Made by a program: the position numbers and the translations under genes | The notes under the pieces: model-generated | Told to the model about the DNA's origin: nothing | Databases searched by the model: none | The model's input: the letters and a program-made list of their open reading frames with translations, nothing else | Part shown: positions 1 through 8,173 of the stretch, in pieces | Numbering within the stretch: position 1 is the stretch's first letter | How the letters are laid out: every line of letters starts with the position of its first letter | NCBI GenBank assembly: GCA_002841605.1 | Contig: PHAF01000006.1 | Location: 1-24,829, forward strand | From: Firmicutes bacterium HGW-Firmicutes-10 | Lineage (GTDB): Bacteria; Bacillota_I; Bacilli_A; Erysipelotrichales; Erysipelotrichaceae | Direction of reading: 5' to 3' | DNA length: 24,829 nt

Positions 1-44
1 CGTCCCCCAGCCAAAATCATTCCTAACATTTGGTTTTGTCGCAT
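1..44 (-). CDS. glgC: Glucose-1-phosphate adenylyltransferase, N-terminal fragment (runs off left edge)
   Basis: Only the first 14 complete codons are in the window, read on the minus strand from ATG at 44-42; they give MRQNQMLGMILAGG. The MLxMILAGG start is the nucleotide-binding opening of the sugar-nucleotidyltransferase fold and is typical of GlgC, which makes ADP-glucose from glucose-1-phosphate and ATP for glycogen synthesis. A strong AGGAGG ribosome binding site lies at 52-59. The glucan-metabolising genes elsewhere in the window fit this reading. Another nucleotidyltransferase (for example a GalU- or RmlA-like enzyme) cannot be excluded from so short a piece. The fold is fairly certain; the exact enzyme is inferred. 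Confidence 0.7.
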   Translation of the reverse strand, partial: MRQNQMLGMILAGG

Positions 45-87
45 AGCGAATCTCCTCCTATGATGATGTGTTTGTCTTCTTACTTTC

Positions 88-93
88 ATTATA
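88..93 (-). promoter_or_regulatory. Candidate -10 box for glgC
   Basis: The minus strand reads TATAAT here, a perfect -10 hexamer about 45 bases upstream of the glgC start codon. No good -35 is seen at 16-18 bases, so the promoter is weak or needs an activator. The call rests on the hexamer and position only. Confidence 0.5.
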
Positions 94-128
94 ACTGTTT
101 AACGACATAGATAAAAGTAAACAAAATC

Positions 129-150
129 AAAAAAGGCACGAATGTGCCTT
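129..150 (-). terminator. Rho-independent terminator after the gamma-glutamyltransferase gene
   Basis: On the minus strand a 7-bp stem (AAGGCAC/GTGCCTT, loop ATTC) ends in a run of Ts. It starts 8 bases past the stop codon of the gene at 158-1771 and closes the long minus-strand operon before glgC. Confidence 0.85.
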
Positions 151-157
151 ATATACC

Positions 158-1771
158 TTAATAACAAGCGATATTGCTGTCTGTCCTTGACTCGCATCCC
201 CCTACCAATGTACCGTTTTTAAGCCTAATGATGACTTGTCCGCGTCCAAACGAACCTACCTGTTTTGATACCTCGACATCATGTCCGCGCTTGATCAACT
301 GCTTCACTAGCTTCTGATCAAAACTCTCTTCCACCCAAATCTTTTTACCCTCAACCCACTGCCAGCGAGACACATCCAAAGCTGCCTGCGGATTTATGTG
401 AAAGTCGATCATGTGAGATAACACTTGAAGATGAGCCTGAGGCTGCATGAATCCCCCCATGATTCCAAAAGGGCCGATGGCATCACCGTCTTTCATTAAA
501 AAGCCGGGAATTATGGTATGCAGAGTTTTCTTTCTTGGAGCAACGACATTGATATGGTTCTGATTTAATGAGAATTGTGCCCCGCGATTGTTCATGGCAA
601 TCCCGGTACCTGGTACGACCATCCCACTGCCAAAGCCGGTGTAGTTGCTTTGAATGAAGGAGACCAAGTTTCCTTCGCTATCCGCGGTTGCAAGATATAC
701 AGTGCCTGAACTATGAGGTGTAAGAGGTGTATAAATTTGAGCTTTCTTCTTCAGTTGTTTGGAACGGATAAATCCATATTCATCACTCAAAAGAAACTCG
801 ATATTTGTGATTCTTGGATCACTGATATGCTCCAATCCATCAGCAAATGCCATCTTCGTTGCTTCAATCTGCTTATGAATCGTATCAATGCTCTGATGAT
901 CTTTAAGTTTGAACTGCTTTAGAATATTTAACGCCATCAGCGTGATTGCACCCTGACTATTTGCCGGAATTTCCAACACGGTATATCCGCGATAATCCGT
1001 AAATATCGGTTCAACCCATTCGACATCATATTCTTCCAGATCCGATTTTTCAAAGAACCCTGAGTACTTCTTACTTTCCTCAACGATACGATCCGCAATT
1101 TCTCCTTTATAGAAAACATCAGAACCAAACTTCGCTATTAATTCCAAAGTTTTGGCATGATCAGGCAGCCTGACGATATCCCCAAACTGAGGAGCCTTCC
1201 CGTCGAACAAAAACGTATCTTTCCACCCATCAAAACGTGGGTGATTTTCCTCTTTTTCCAGATAGCGAACAACCGATGCTTTCCAACCAGAAGCCAATGT
1301 CGAACCGACAGGATAGCCTTCTTGTGCATAGCGGATGGCCGGTTGGAAACATTCACTTAGTGAAAGGTTACCAAACCTTTTATTTAATGCTTCCCAACCT
1401 TTAATCTGACCCGGAACCATCACGGGCGTCCAGTCAAACATGGGCATCTTCTCAACATCCCCATGTTTCTTACTAACGTTAGACAATGTGAAATTCGATG
1501 GGGAATAACCACTCGCATTCAAACCAAAAATCTTCTTATTCATCCATACGATCGCAAAACAATCGCCACCCAGACCATTGGCCGTCGGTTCTACCACGGT
1601 CAAAGCCGCAGCTGTGGCAATCGCAGCATCCACAGCGTTACCGCCTTTACGTAAAATTTCCAGACCGGCTGAAGATGCCAAGGTACTTCCCGTTGCGACC
1701 ATCCCGTTTTTAGCTAGAATCAAGTTTCGATGTGATACGAATTTCGATGAATGATTTTCAAATGAAATCAT
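158..1771 (-). CDS. ywrD: Gamma-glutamyltransferase family protein, YwrD-like, cytosolic
   Basis: A 537-residue member of the gamma-glutamyltranspeptidase family (Ntn-hydrolases that self-cleave before a catalytic Thr and then transfer or hydrolyse gamma-glutamyl groups). The large-subunit start motif GGNAVDAAIATAAAL lies at 43-57 and GLGGDCF at 66-72. The predicted cleavage and nucleophile Thr357 is in GTVYLATAD (356-364), followed by NNRG at 394-397 and GIMGGFMQPQ at 436-445. The wording around Thr357 (TVYLATADSEGN, then SFIQSNY) matches my memory of Bacillus subtilis YwrD more than secreted GGT. There is no signal peptide, so the protein should act inside the cell. It is the last gene of an operon after a FolT-like transporter gene and folC. 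The substrate is unknown; glutathione-like peptides, folate polyglutamates or a glutaryl-amide are all possible. Family assignment is secure. Confidence 0.88.
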   Translation of the reverse strand: MISFENHSSKFVSHRNLILAKNGMVATGSTLASSAGLEILRKGGNAVDAAIATAAALTVVEPTANGLGGDCFAIVWMNKKIFGLNASGYSPSNFTLSNVSKKHGDVEKMPMFDWTPVMVPGQIKGWEALNKRFGNLSLSECFQPAIRYAQEGYPVGSTLASGWKASVVRYLEKEENHPRFDGWKDTFLFDGKAPQFGDIVRLPDHAKTLELIAKFGSDVFYKGEIADRIVEESKKYSGFFEKSDLEEYDVEWVEPIFTDYRGYTVLEIPANSQGAITLMALNILKQFKLKDHQSIDTIHKQIEATKMAFADGLEHISDPRITNIEFLLSDEYGFIRSKQLKKKAQIYTPLTPHSSGTVYLATADSEGNLVSFIQSNYTGFGSGMVVPGTGIAMNNRGAQFSLNQNHINVVAPRKKTLHTIIPGFLMKDGDAIGPFGIMGGFMQPQAHLQVLSHMIDFHINPQAALDVSRWQWVEGKKIWVEESFDQKLVKQLIKRGHDVEVSKQVGSFGRGQVIIRLKNGTLVGGCESRTDSNIACY

Positions 1772-1781
1772 GTTTTTCCTC

Positions 1782-1808
1782 CCTAAAAGAAAAAGGCATT
1801 ACGCCTTT
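1782..1808 (-). terminator. Hairpin spanning the folT stop codon; attenuator or weak terminator
   Basis: On the minus strand AAAGGC (1803-1808) pairs with GCCTTT (1792-1797) around a 5-base loop that contains the TAA stop of the FolT-like gene, followed by a TTTTCTTTT-like tract. It lies just before the AGGGAGG ribosome binding site of the gamma-glutamyltransferase gene. It could reduce read-through into that gene, but translation to the stop codon would disrupt it. Confidence 0.5.
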
Positions 1809-2626
1809 CGGTTTAACAAACGTAGACGACTCATCAAAATCAAGATACCAAATCCTATCACGATCGTAAATGGAACCATGATCGTTGCTTTGACAACGCG
1901 AAGCAAAAAGCTGATCAATACCGGAATGTTATACATGATTGCCAACCACAACGGCGTCAAAATCAATTGCACAACAACTTCCACCAATACGACGCTCATC
2001 GCCCAGACACTGATCGGAAAATCATTTTCATATTTCTTATATTTCTTCGTTAACAGATTCATAAAGAACATCATCGCGCCGATCATCAAGACACTACCGG
2101 CAGAAAAAATCAACTTGATCGTCAAGGTGATTTCAATGACATTCCCTTCGGATACGATAGAAGGTGTTAACCATAAATAAGCCAGTGCTCCAACAAGAAA
2201 ACTAAGCAGTAATCCCTGCGAAACCATATAGGCAACTTTCGGCGACCATTTGATTCTCTTTGAGAACAACAACGCCGGAATTAATCCGATGATGATTTTA
2301 TTCAAGGTGAATCCAAAGAACGGAAAGCCGGTCGGCGTCACGATTAATCCTAAGAAGTCTTGAACGATACCGCTGATAAAAGCCCACGAAGGGCCAAACA
2401 AAACCCCAATGACCATTAAAGGCAGCTGAGAGAAGCCAATGCGCATTGACGGAAAGCCGAACAACGGAATCATCAATGAAAAAAACTGCAAAGCCACTGA
2501 AAGTGCAATGAACATTGCAATGATCGCCAATTTCTCGCCGGTCACATGAAGCTTATCTATTCTAAACACAAAGAAACCGATAATCAGAATCGCAATAACT
2601 GCGATGATTTGATAAGTGAGTGCCAT
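1799..2626 (-). CDS. folT: FolT-like ECF transporter S component (predicted folate uptake)
   Basis: A 275-residue, strongly hydrophobic protein with about eight predicted membrane segments. Its core has the ECF S-component pattern of the FolT family: a conserved Arg before the second segment (MRIGFSQLPLMV), LFGPSWAFISGIVQD at about 92-106, and a TPTGFPFFGFTLNKII stretch followed by a Gly-rich helix. FolT binds folate in the membrane and works with a shared EcfA/EcfT energising module, which would have to be encoded elsewhere. The next gene upstream, 14 bases away, is folC, which would trap imported folate by adding glutamates. At 275 residues it is longer than typical S components (about 170-200), with an extra N-terminal helix and an extended C-terminus. 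Another ECF substrate is possible. Confidence 0.75.
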   Translation of the reverse strand: MALTYQIIAVIAILIIGFFVFRIDKLHVTGEKLAIIAMFIALSVALQFFSLMIPLFGFPSMRIGFSQLPLMVIGVLFGPSWAFISGIVQDFLGLIVTPTGFPFFGFTLNKIIIGLIPALLFSKRIKWSPKVAYMVSQGLLLSFLVGALAYLWLTPSIVSEGNVIEITLTIKLIFSAGSVLMIGAMMFFMNLLTKKYKKYENDFPISVWAMSVVLVEVVVQLILTPLWLAIMYNIPVLISFLLRVVKATIMVPFTIVIGFGILILMSRLRLLNRKA

Positions 2627-2640
2627 CGTTATCCCTTCCT

Positions 2641-3873
2641 TTACTTATTTATTATACACGCTCGCACCATCGATATAAAGTAGAGCGAACCGGTAATCAC
2701 CAGCGTACCCCCACTGCTACGTGACAAACCTTCTTGATATGCCTCAGAAAAATCGGGAATGATCGATACATCGAACCCCCTTCCCAAAATTTCTGCTTTT
2801 TGTGCCCTATAAAAATCAAACTCGCAAACGATCACTTCATCCGAAACACCAACCAACATCCTCAACATTTTATCTGTTTCTTTGTCCTTTAGTGCCGAAA
2901 ATATTGTTACTAGCGGTCGTGGCAATGAAGACAATGACTCCGTCAAAGCTTTGATGCCATGCTCATTATGCGCCCCATCGACGATAACCAGTGGAACTTC
3001 ACTGATAACCTCAAAACGCCCCAACCATCGGGCTTCTTTGATGCCCGATAATAATTGCTCATCCGAAAGTGTGATCCAACCCGTATCTCTCATGTAACAA
3101 AGCGTTTCAATCGCCAGAACACTGTTACCAATCTGATATTTCGCCACCGACTTCAATTCGACATTCAAGCCCTTATAAGTATAACTTTGTTTCCACCCGT
3201 CCAATGCAGAAGAAATATCCGCATTTACAACCGTTAAAGAACATTCTTTATTCGCACATACTTTAGATATGACGGACAAAGGTTCCTCATCGTTCACTCC
3301 GGTAAATACCACGGATCCCGGCTTGATGATTCCGGCTTTTTCAAAAGCAATTTTCCCAAGAGTATCTCCCAGATATTCCATATGGTCAAAGCCGATATTG
3401 GTAATCACACAAATCTTTCCAAAAATAACGTTGGTCGCATCCAAGCGTCCACCCAAACCAACCTCAAATACTGCCCATTCTACCTGTTGATCAAGAAAAT
3501 ACCAAATCGCTACAAGCGTATCAATTTCAAACATCGTTAAAGAATACTTCTGCCAATAAGGAACTGTCCGATTAATGTAATCCAATAACTCCTCATCTGA
3601 GATGGGAATATCACTAATTCTCAATCGATCATTATGATTGATCAAATGCGGGGAAGTGAAAAGTCCGGTCTTATAACCGGCTGTTTCCAACACGCTTCGC
3701 AAATAGTTGGCCGTACTTCCCTTACCGTTTGTACCGGCGATATGAAGACAATTTAATTGATATTGGGGATTTCCCAAGTCTTCCATCAACTGAGCAAACA
3801 GTTTCAATGCAAAGGTATTGGTGGATGTTCTCTTAGAAATTGCCGCAATGGCAGATTCAATATCGTAAAACAT
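2641..3873 (-). CDS. folC: Folylpolyglutamate synthase / dihydrofolate synthase
   Basis: A 410-residue Mur-ligase-family enzyme that adds glutamate in gamma-linkage to folates (and often to dihydropteroate) using ATP. Visible motifs are the P-loop GTNGKGS at 47-53, FTSPHL at 72-77, EVGLGGRLDATN at 137-148, GFDHMEYLGDT at 161-171, EKAGIIKPG at 178-186, and the C-terminal-domain motif VDGAHNEHG. Length is normal. The ATG at 3873 follows a GGAGG site with short spacing, and only 7 bases separate it from ung upstream. It lies between ung and a FolT-like transporter gene in one operon, which suggests that folate uptake and retention are expressed together. Whether it also has dihydrofolate synthase activity cannot be judged here. 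Confidence 0.93.
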   Translation of the reverse strand: MFYDIESAIAAISKRTSTNTFALKLFAQLMEDLGNPQYQLNCLHIAGTNGKGSTANYLRSVLETAGYKTGLFTSPHLINHNDRLRISDIPISDEELLDYINRTVPYWQKYSLTMFEIDTLVAIWYFLDQQVEWAVFEVGLGGRLDATNVIFGKICVITNIGFDHMEYLGDTLGKIAFEKAGIIKPGSVVFTGVNDEEPLSVISKVCANKECSLTVVNADISSALDGWKQSYTYKGLNVELKSVAKYQIGNSVLAIETLCYMRDTGWITLSDEQLLSGIKEARWLGRFEVISEVPLVIVDGAHNEHGIKALTESLSSLPRPLVTIFSALKDKETDKMLRMLVGVSDEVIVCEFDFYRAQKAEILGRGFDVSIIPDFSEAYQEGLSRSSGGTLVITGSLYFISMVRACIINK

Positions 3874-3880
3874 ATGCCTC

Positions 3881-4540
3881 CTATAGCCGCCAGTTCACCG
3901 GCGTACGATTTGTCTTCTTCAAAAAATCATTGGACTTGGTAAACGGACGCGAACCAAAGAATCCGTGATATGCCGATAGCGGTGATGGATGAGGAGCTTT
4001 GAGTATCAAATGATGCTGATTGGTGATAAGCGGTTCCTTCATTTGTGCGTTTCTTCCCCAAAGAATAAAAACTACTGGCAAGGGATGTTGGTTGCATCGC
4101 TTCAATACTTCATCTGTAAATATCTCCCATCCTTTGTTTTGGTGGGAGTTAGGCTTACCCTCTTCAACTGTTAGTACAGCATTTAACAAAAGCACACCTT
4201 CCTTTGCCCAGGGAACCAGATAGCCAACATCAGGAAAAGGCAAATTTAAGTCATTGCTGTATTCTTTGAATATGTTCTGTAGACTTGGCGGGAATGGTGT
4301 TTTTGGTTTAACGGAAAAACACATGCCATGCGCCTGACTGGGTTGATGGTAAGGATCCTGTCCAAGAATGACGACTTTCAAATCATCGTAGTCCGTATAG
4401 CCAAAACAAGAGAAAACATCCTCTTTCTTTGGATAGATAATTTTCTCATTATATTCTTTGGATAGAAAAGCAGAAAGCTCTTTGAAATATGGCTTCTCAA
4501 ACTCATCCTTCAGAAACTGTGTCCAACCATTTTGAAACAT
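3881..4540 (-). CDS. ung: Uracil-DNA glycosylase, family 1
   Basis: A 219-residue enzyme that removes uracil from DNA to start base excision repair. The water-activating motif GQDPYH is at 60-65 (catalytic Asp62), the uracil-stacking Phe lies in CFSV at 74-77, LLLNAVLTVEEG is at 117-128 and holds the uracil-reading Asn, and the DNA-intercalating loop HPSPLSAYHGFFG is at 184-196 with the catalytic His first. All key residues are present and length is normal. A GGAGG site overlaps the end of the MFS gene upstream, and folC starts 7 bases downstream, so it is in the middle of an operon. A link to folate metabolism is plausible because folate shortage raises uracil in DNA, but that is inference. 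Confidence 0.96.
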   Translation of the reverse strand: MFQNGWTQFLKDEFEKPYFKELSAFLSKEYNEKIIYPKKEDVFSCFGYTDYDDLKVVILGQDPYHQPSQAHGMCFSVKPKTPFPPSLQNIFKEYSNDLNLPFPDVGYLVPWAKEGVLLLNAVLTVEEGKPNSHQNKGWEIFTDEVLKRCNQHPLPVVFILWGRNAQMKEPLITNQHHLILKAPHPSPLSAYHGFFGSRPFTKSNDFLKKTNRTPVNWRL

Positions 4541-4552
4541 ATGTGTTCCTCC

Positions 4553-5785
4553 CTAGTCACTGATCATTGCTTTCTCTCTATCTCTTCGACGATGATAAAT
4601 TGTCGCATAAATGACTAAAATTACAGGAAACATCGAACAGAAAATAACAGCCAGTGGCAGAAATATTTCTTCAGGGAAAATAAACGAGAAAGTGATGATG
4701 GTTAACATACCTAGCAGTCGTCCTGAAGTAATGCCGATTTCCTTGGAAATGACGTAACCTAAGATGTTTTCTTTCTCCATATAGTCCGATGTAGCATTCA
4801 TCGTAATGATTTGAAATGGAATCACATAAAACGGCGCTACCAGTGAGGCAAGTATACCAAACGCAATCGCTCCTGCAGTCGTCGGGAATACTACGAGGAT
4901 GATCGTGCTAATAGAGGTAAAAATTGCTCCATACTGATACATTTTTATCCGGTTTTGACGATTGATGATTTTTCCGGACAAATAGAAAGATGCGATACTG
5001 ATGAGAGCGAAAAATGCGAGTAAACGACCATAAGTACTTCCGCTACCACCGGTTGCCCGATAAATTAGAAGTCCTGTCAACATTAAAACCAGTGAATCAC
5101 GGATACCAAACAGCAAGTGTGAATTGAATATATAGGACCATTGTTTATCTTTGGTTTGAAAAACTTTATCAAGTACTGTGAACTTACCTTTTTGACTGAT
5201 CTCATGAATCGTTGATGCCAAATATGCAATGATCAGATACAAGACGATGACGAGTTGGAAAATCCGCAAGTATCCTTCCGTATCATTGGGTGACCATGCA
5301 ACGATTTGAGCCGCAAAAAGCGGTGCGATAATGTTTGTCAGCCCATTAAACATTCCCATATAGCCAAGATATTTCCCGCGCGACTCTTTTGTGGATACCA
5401 ATTGATTTAAACTTACCGTCGATAACCAGAAGAAACCTTCTCCCATTCCGAAGATTACCCCAATGCCATAAATCGCATATCCCAGTTCGCCGATTCTTTC
5501 TCGTAGTGTCAAAAGCACCAATAATCCGCACACGATCAATAATAAACCTGCCGTCATAGTGAGAGATAAACGATATTTACGGCCAATATGTGCACCAATA
5601 GTAAAGGCAATCGGAAAAAATCCGAATCGTACCATCGCATAAGCCGTCATCGTGACCAGTGATCCGGTAAATTTATATAAATACACATTCACAAAAACCG
5701 CCGTCATTGCCGAAGCCATTGCGTAAGTCCCGTTGATAGCGATCATTTTTATTTCTTGCTTATTTAAAGCACTTGTTCTTCTCAT
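4553..5785 (-). CDS. MFS transporter, substrate unknown
   Basis: A major facilitator protein of about 410 residues with roughly twelve hydrophobic helices. A charged GRKYR loop after the second helix fits the conserved MFS loop 2-3. The GMGEGFFWLS region and the later YVISKEIGITSGRLLG segment recall poorly characterised Bacillus MFS proteins such as YqgE. The reading frame is open to an ATG at 5824, but that start has no ribosome binding site and would overlap the upstream gene by 32 bases. The ATG at 5785, preceded by TAGGA that includes the upstream stop codon, is preferred. The gene upstream encodes a solute-binding-protein-like product, an unusual partner for an MFS carrier. Substrate and direction of transport are not evident. 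Confidence 0.85.
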   Translation of the reverse strand: MRRTSALNKQEIKMIAINGTYAMASAMTAVFVNVYLYKFTGSLVTMTAYAMVRFGFFPIAFTIGAHIGRKYRLSLTMTAGLLLIVCGLLVLLTLRERIGELGYAIYGIGVIFGMGEGFFWLSTVSLNQLVSTKESRGKYLGYMGMFNGLTNIIAPLFAAQIVAWSPNDTEGYLRIFQLVIVLYLIIAYLASTIHEISQKGKFTVLDKVFQTKDKQWSYIFNSHLLFGIRDSLVLMLTGLLIYRATGGSGSTYGRLLAFFALISIASFYLSGKIINRQNRIKMYQYGAIFTSISTIILVVFPTTAGAIAFGILASLVAPFYVIPFQIITMNATSDYMEKENILGYVISKEIGITSGRLLGMLTIITFSFIFPEEIFLPLAVIFCSMFPVILVIYATIYHRRRDREKAMISD

Positions 5786-5792
5786 ATCATTC

Positions 5793-7145
5793 CTAGCGGT
5801 TATTTTCTGATAACCATGATTCATACAAACTGATAAATATTTGTTGAGCTTCTAAAGGGGATATTTCTTGATTGAATACAGATTTCAGAATATTCATGAA
5901 ATCTGCCTCCAGATAAAAATCAAAGCCAAGTTTCGATGTGTTTTCCGGAAGAGCGACCATTGGTTCAATTTCACTGTATGTATAAGCCAGACTCATCTGC
6001 CGGCGGTTTTCACTCATTTGAAAATCTGCAAGCCGATCTCTTGCGATTACCAATACTTTTTTAGTTGAATTCAGCGCAGTTTGTGTAAGTTCGGGTTTTG
6101 ATAGTATTCGAAGGATTTCCTGTGTCAACGATGGCGCATCATTTTTCAAAGCTACCAGTCCCGTCACAATGACCAAAGGTCTTAACTGGTTTTCTTTATA
6201 CGTAGGAAATGCCGAGAATACATAATCCACATTATTTAGCTCTTCGATTTGCTCAACAAACATCCATGGACCGGCCATACCAAATGGCGAGATTTGTTCA
6301 TTGATCATTTTATCATATAACCAGCTATCTCTTGGTTTTGCGTTATGATCCCAAGTGACCTGACCAATATCCGCAATAAAGTTAAGTGATTCAAGAAAGC
6401 TTTCTTTTTCGAAACCTGGCTGAGTAGCATCATTGTCACTAAACAAATGCCATTCCCCTGCAGTTAAAAAAGGATAGAATTGCCACTTTTCTTCAAAAGT
6501 AAATGGAAATACGATTTGAATTTCTTTGTTGTTATAAACGTTAGATTTGCTTTTCCATTGTTTTGTAAGATCGATCAAATCTTCCCACCGTGACAGCGAC
6601 TGAGGAAGATTTGTTTCAGTCACACTCCCCACATCATAGCCCAGTTTTTCAAGCATGGTTTTATTATATACAAACAATAAACCTTGATAAGAGAATGGGC
6701 GAAATAAGGTTTCACTCATATTGATGACCTCAGTGAACTGAGCGATACCTTCAGTACTTTTCTCGCTGTCAATTCTTAGGTCAAACGGGACTAAGTAATC
6801 ATAAAGCAGTGCTGCCTGATGTGTATCGGTATAGAAGATGTCTACGCCTAAATCCAATGCTTGTTGAGCAGACAAATTTTCTATGATGCGAAAGTCAAAA
6901 TTGATGGTATGTCCGGGATGCAATTGGTAAAACTGATCGATAAACCAATCTTGAATGGCTTTGGATGGAAGAGCTATTGTGATTTTTGAACGATTCTCAA
7001 CTTTAAATATTTTGTTATTTGTGTCATAGCAAACTGTATTTCCATCCAAACGACAAAAATCGCCACTCACGTAACTCGAATAAACATATCCACCGCTGAC
7101 AACCGTAATAATCGCGGCTAAAATCCCAAACATCCACTTACGCAC
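5793..7145 (-). CDS. Membrane-anchored extracellular solute-binding-protein-like protein
   Basis: A 450-residue protein with one N-terminal hydrophobic helix (about 5-26), positively charged before it, and a long soluble region. The soluble part has the layout of ABC sugar-binding proteins (SBP family 1): a beta strand and helix near ITIALPSKAIQDWFIDQF, a DIFYTDTH segment, YNKTMLEKLGYD near residue 170, GMAGPWMFVEQI near 300, and a helical C-terminus. No lipobox Cys and no clear AxA cleavage site are seen, so it may stay anchored by the helix. The start is GTG at 7145, seven bases after GAGG. It is the first gene of the operon, directly before an MFS gene, with no ABC permease or ATPase beside it. 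The fold call is by pattern; the ligand is unknown. Confidence 0.65.
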   Translation of the reverse strand: MRKWMFGILAAIITVVSGGYVYSSYVSGDFCRLDGNTVCYDTNNKIFKVENRSKITIALPSKAIQDWFIDQFYQLHPGHTINFDFRIIENLSAQQALDLGVDIFYTDTHQAALLYDYLVPFDLRIDSEKSTEGIAQFTEVINMSETLFRPFSYQGLLFVYNKTMLEKLGYDVGSVTETNLPQSLSRWEDLIDLTKQWKSKSNVYNNKEIQIVFPFTFEEKWQFYPFLTAGEWHLFSDNDATQPGFEKESFLESLNFIADIGQVTWDHNAKPRDSWLYDKMINEQISPFGMAGPWMFVEQIEELNNVDYVFSAFPTYKENQLRPLVIVTGLVALKNDAPSLTQEILRILSKPELTQTALNSTKKVLVIARDRLADFQMSENRRQMSLAYTYSEIEPMVALPENTSKLGFDFYLEADFMNILKSVFNQEISPLEAQQIFISLYESWLSENNR

Positions 7146-7169
7146 ACTACCACCTCAAAGTACACAGTT

Positions 7170-7198
7170 ATATTATCAAATAGCCAAGGTAAACACAA
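7170..7198 (-). promoter_or_regulatory. Candidate promoter of the SBP-MFS-ung-folC-folT-ywrD operon
   Basis: On the minus strand TTGTGT (7193-7198) and TAATAT (7170-7175) are separated by 17 bases, and the start codon lies about 25 bases further on. All six following genes are on the same strand with gaps of 7 to 27 bases, so one transcript is likely. Confidence 0.5.
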
Positions 7199-7208
7199 AT
7201 GAAATCAG

Positions 7209-7233
7209 AGAAAAGAAAACGGGCAGTGCCCGT
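7209..7233 (-). terminator. Terminator after the transketolase genes
   Basis: On the minus strand the stem ACGGGC/GCCCGT (7228-7233 with 7219-7224, 3-base loop) is followed by TTTTCTTTT. It starts 16 bases after the transketolase C-terminal-half stop codon. Confidence 0.85.
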
Positions 7234-7248
7234 GTTCTCTTATTTATC

Positions 7249-8172
7249 TTACAGTTTTCGGATGCGCTCCAACACATGTTTATACGTAATACCATACTTC
7301 TCCATCAATGCTGCCGGTGTACCACTTTCCCCAAAAGTATCTTCAATGCCTAACATCGAGATTTTGACCGGATGATGCTGACTGACGACTTCCGCAACCG
7401 CGGACCCCAATCCGCCAAGTACATTATGCTCTTCGCAGGTAAGAAGGACATCGTGAGTTTTCGCAAGATCGATCAACAGATTTTTGTCTATAGGTTTGAT
7501 CGTATGAATATTGACGACCGTGACCAAAACGCCCTCTTCCTTGAGAATGTCCGCTGCTTTTAATGCTTCTTGAACCAAAATTCCGGTTGCAACGACCGCA
7601 ACTTTTACTCCTTTGCGCAAAACAACGCCCTTGCCTATTTCAAAAACATAGTCTTCTGAATTAGCGGTTTCAACCGCACTTCTGCCTAAACGGACATAAA
7701 CCGGTCCTTTATATTTCGCTACAGCTTTTATTGCCTGCATCGTTTCGATGTCATCACACGGTTGAATGACTGTCATATTCGGAATGCTGCGCATCAATGC
7801 GATATCTTCGATAGCCTGATGGGAAGCACCATCTTCACCCAAGGTGATTCCGGCATGCGTCGCACAAATTTTCACATTCAGTTTAGGGTAACAAATGGAG
7901 TTTCGAACGATTTCGAAAGCCCGACCAGCCGCAAACATTGCGAAACTGGAAGCGAACACGGTGTTTCCACCGGTAGCGATTCCCGCCGCAACGCCCATCA
8001 TATTGCACTCCGCAATTCCCATATTGAAATGTCGAGAAGGATTAGCTGCTTGTGCATCCGCTGTTTTAGTGGATTTAGACAAATCCGCATCTAAAACAAA
8101 TATTTTCTCATCTTCAACGATCAGTTTGGCTAAGGCTTTACCATATGCCTCGCGAGTTGCCATTTTTGCCAT
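7249..8172 (-). CDS. Transketolase, C-terminal subunit
   Basis: About 307 residues covering the pyrimidine-binding and C-terminal domains of transketolase. Visible motifs are DADLSKST near 28, the catalytic glutamate in GIAECNMMGVAAG (about Glu55), FASSFAMFAAGRAFE, and ATHAGITLGEDGASHQ at about 104-119. The C-terminal domain ends in a LGIEDTFGESGTP segment. The frame is open to GTG at 8184, but the ATG at 8172, one base after the upstream stop and preceded by GGTGAG, is the better start. It pairs with the adjacent N-terminal gene to give a two-subunit transketolase moving two-carbon units in the non-oxidative pentose phosphate pathway. A 1-deoxyxylulose-5-phosphate-synthase-like role is less likely. 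Confidence 0.92.
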   Translation of the reverse strand: MAKMATREAYGKALAKLIVEDEKIFVLDADLSKSTKTADAQAANPSRHFNMGIAECNMMGVAAGIATGGNTVFASSFAMFAAGRAFEIVRNSICYPKLNVKICATHAGITLGEDGASHQAIEDIALMRSIPNMTVIQPCDDIETMQAIKAVAKYKGPVYVRLGRSAVETANSEDYVFEIGKGVVLRKGVKVAVVATGILVQEALKAADILKEEGVLVTVVNIHTIKPIDKNLLIDLAKTHDVLLTCEEHNVLGGLGSAVAEVVSQHHPVKISMLGIEDTFGESGTPAALMEKYGITYKHVLERIRKL

Positions 8173-8173
8173 A

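Noticed and set aside
1770..2180. A 136-codon plus-strand open frame over the FolT-like gene
   Set aside because: It is antisense to a clear membrane protein gene, has no ribosome binding site and a biased Ile/Lys/Thr composition expected from the complement of hydrophobic codons.
1799..2640. Tetrahydrofolate riboswitch before the FolT-like gene
   Set aside because: Only 14 bases separate the gene from folC, so there is no room for a riboswitch. The operon leader before 7145 is also too short and shows no such structure.
5785..5824. Longer MFS N-terminus overlapping the upstream gene by 32 bases
   Set aside because: The upstream ATG at 5824 has no ribosome binding site, while the ATG at 5785 follows TAGGA directly after the upstream stop codon.
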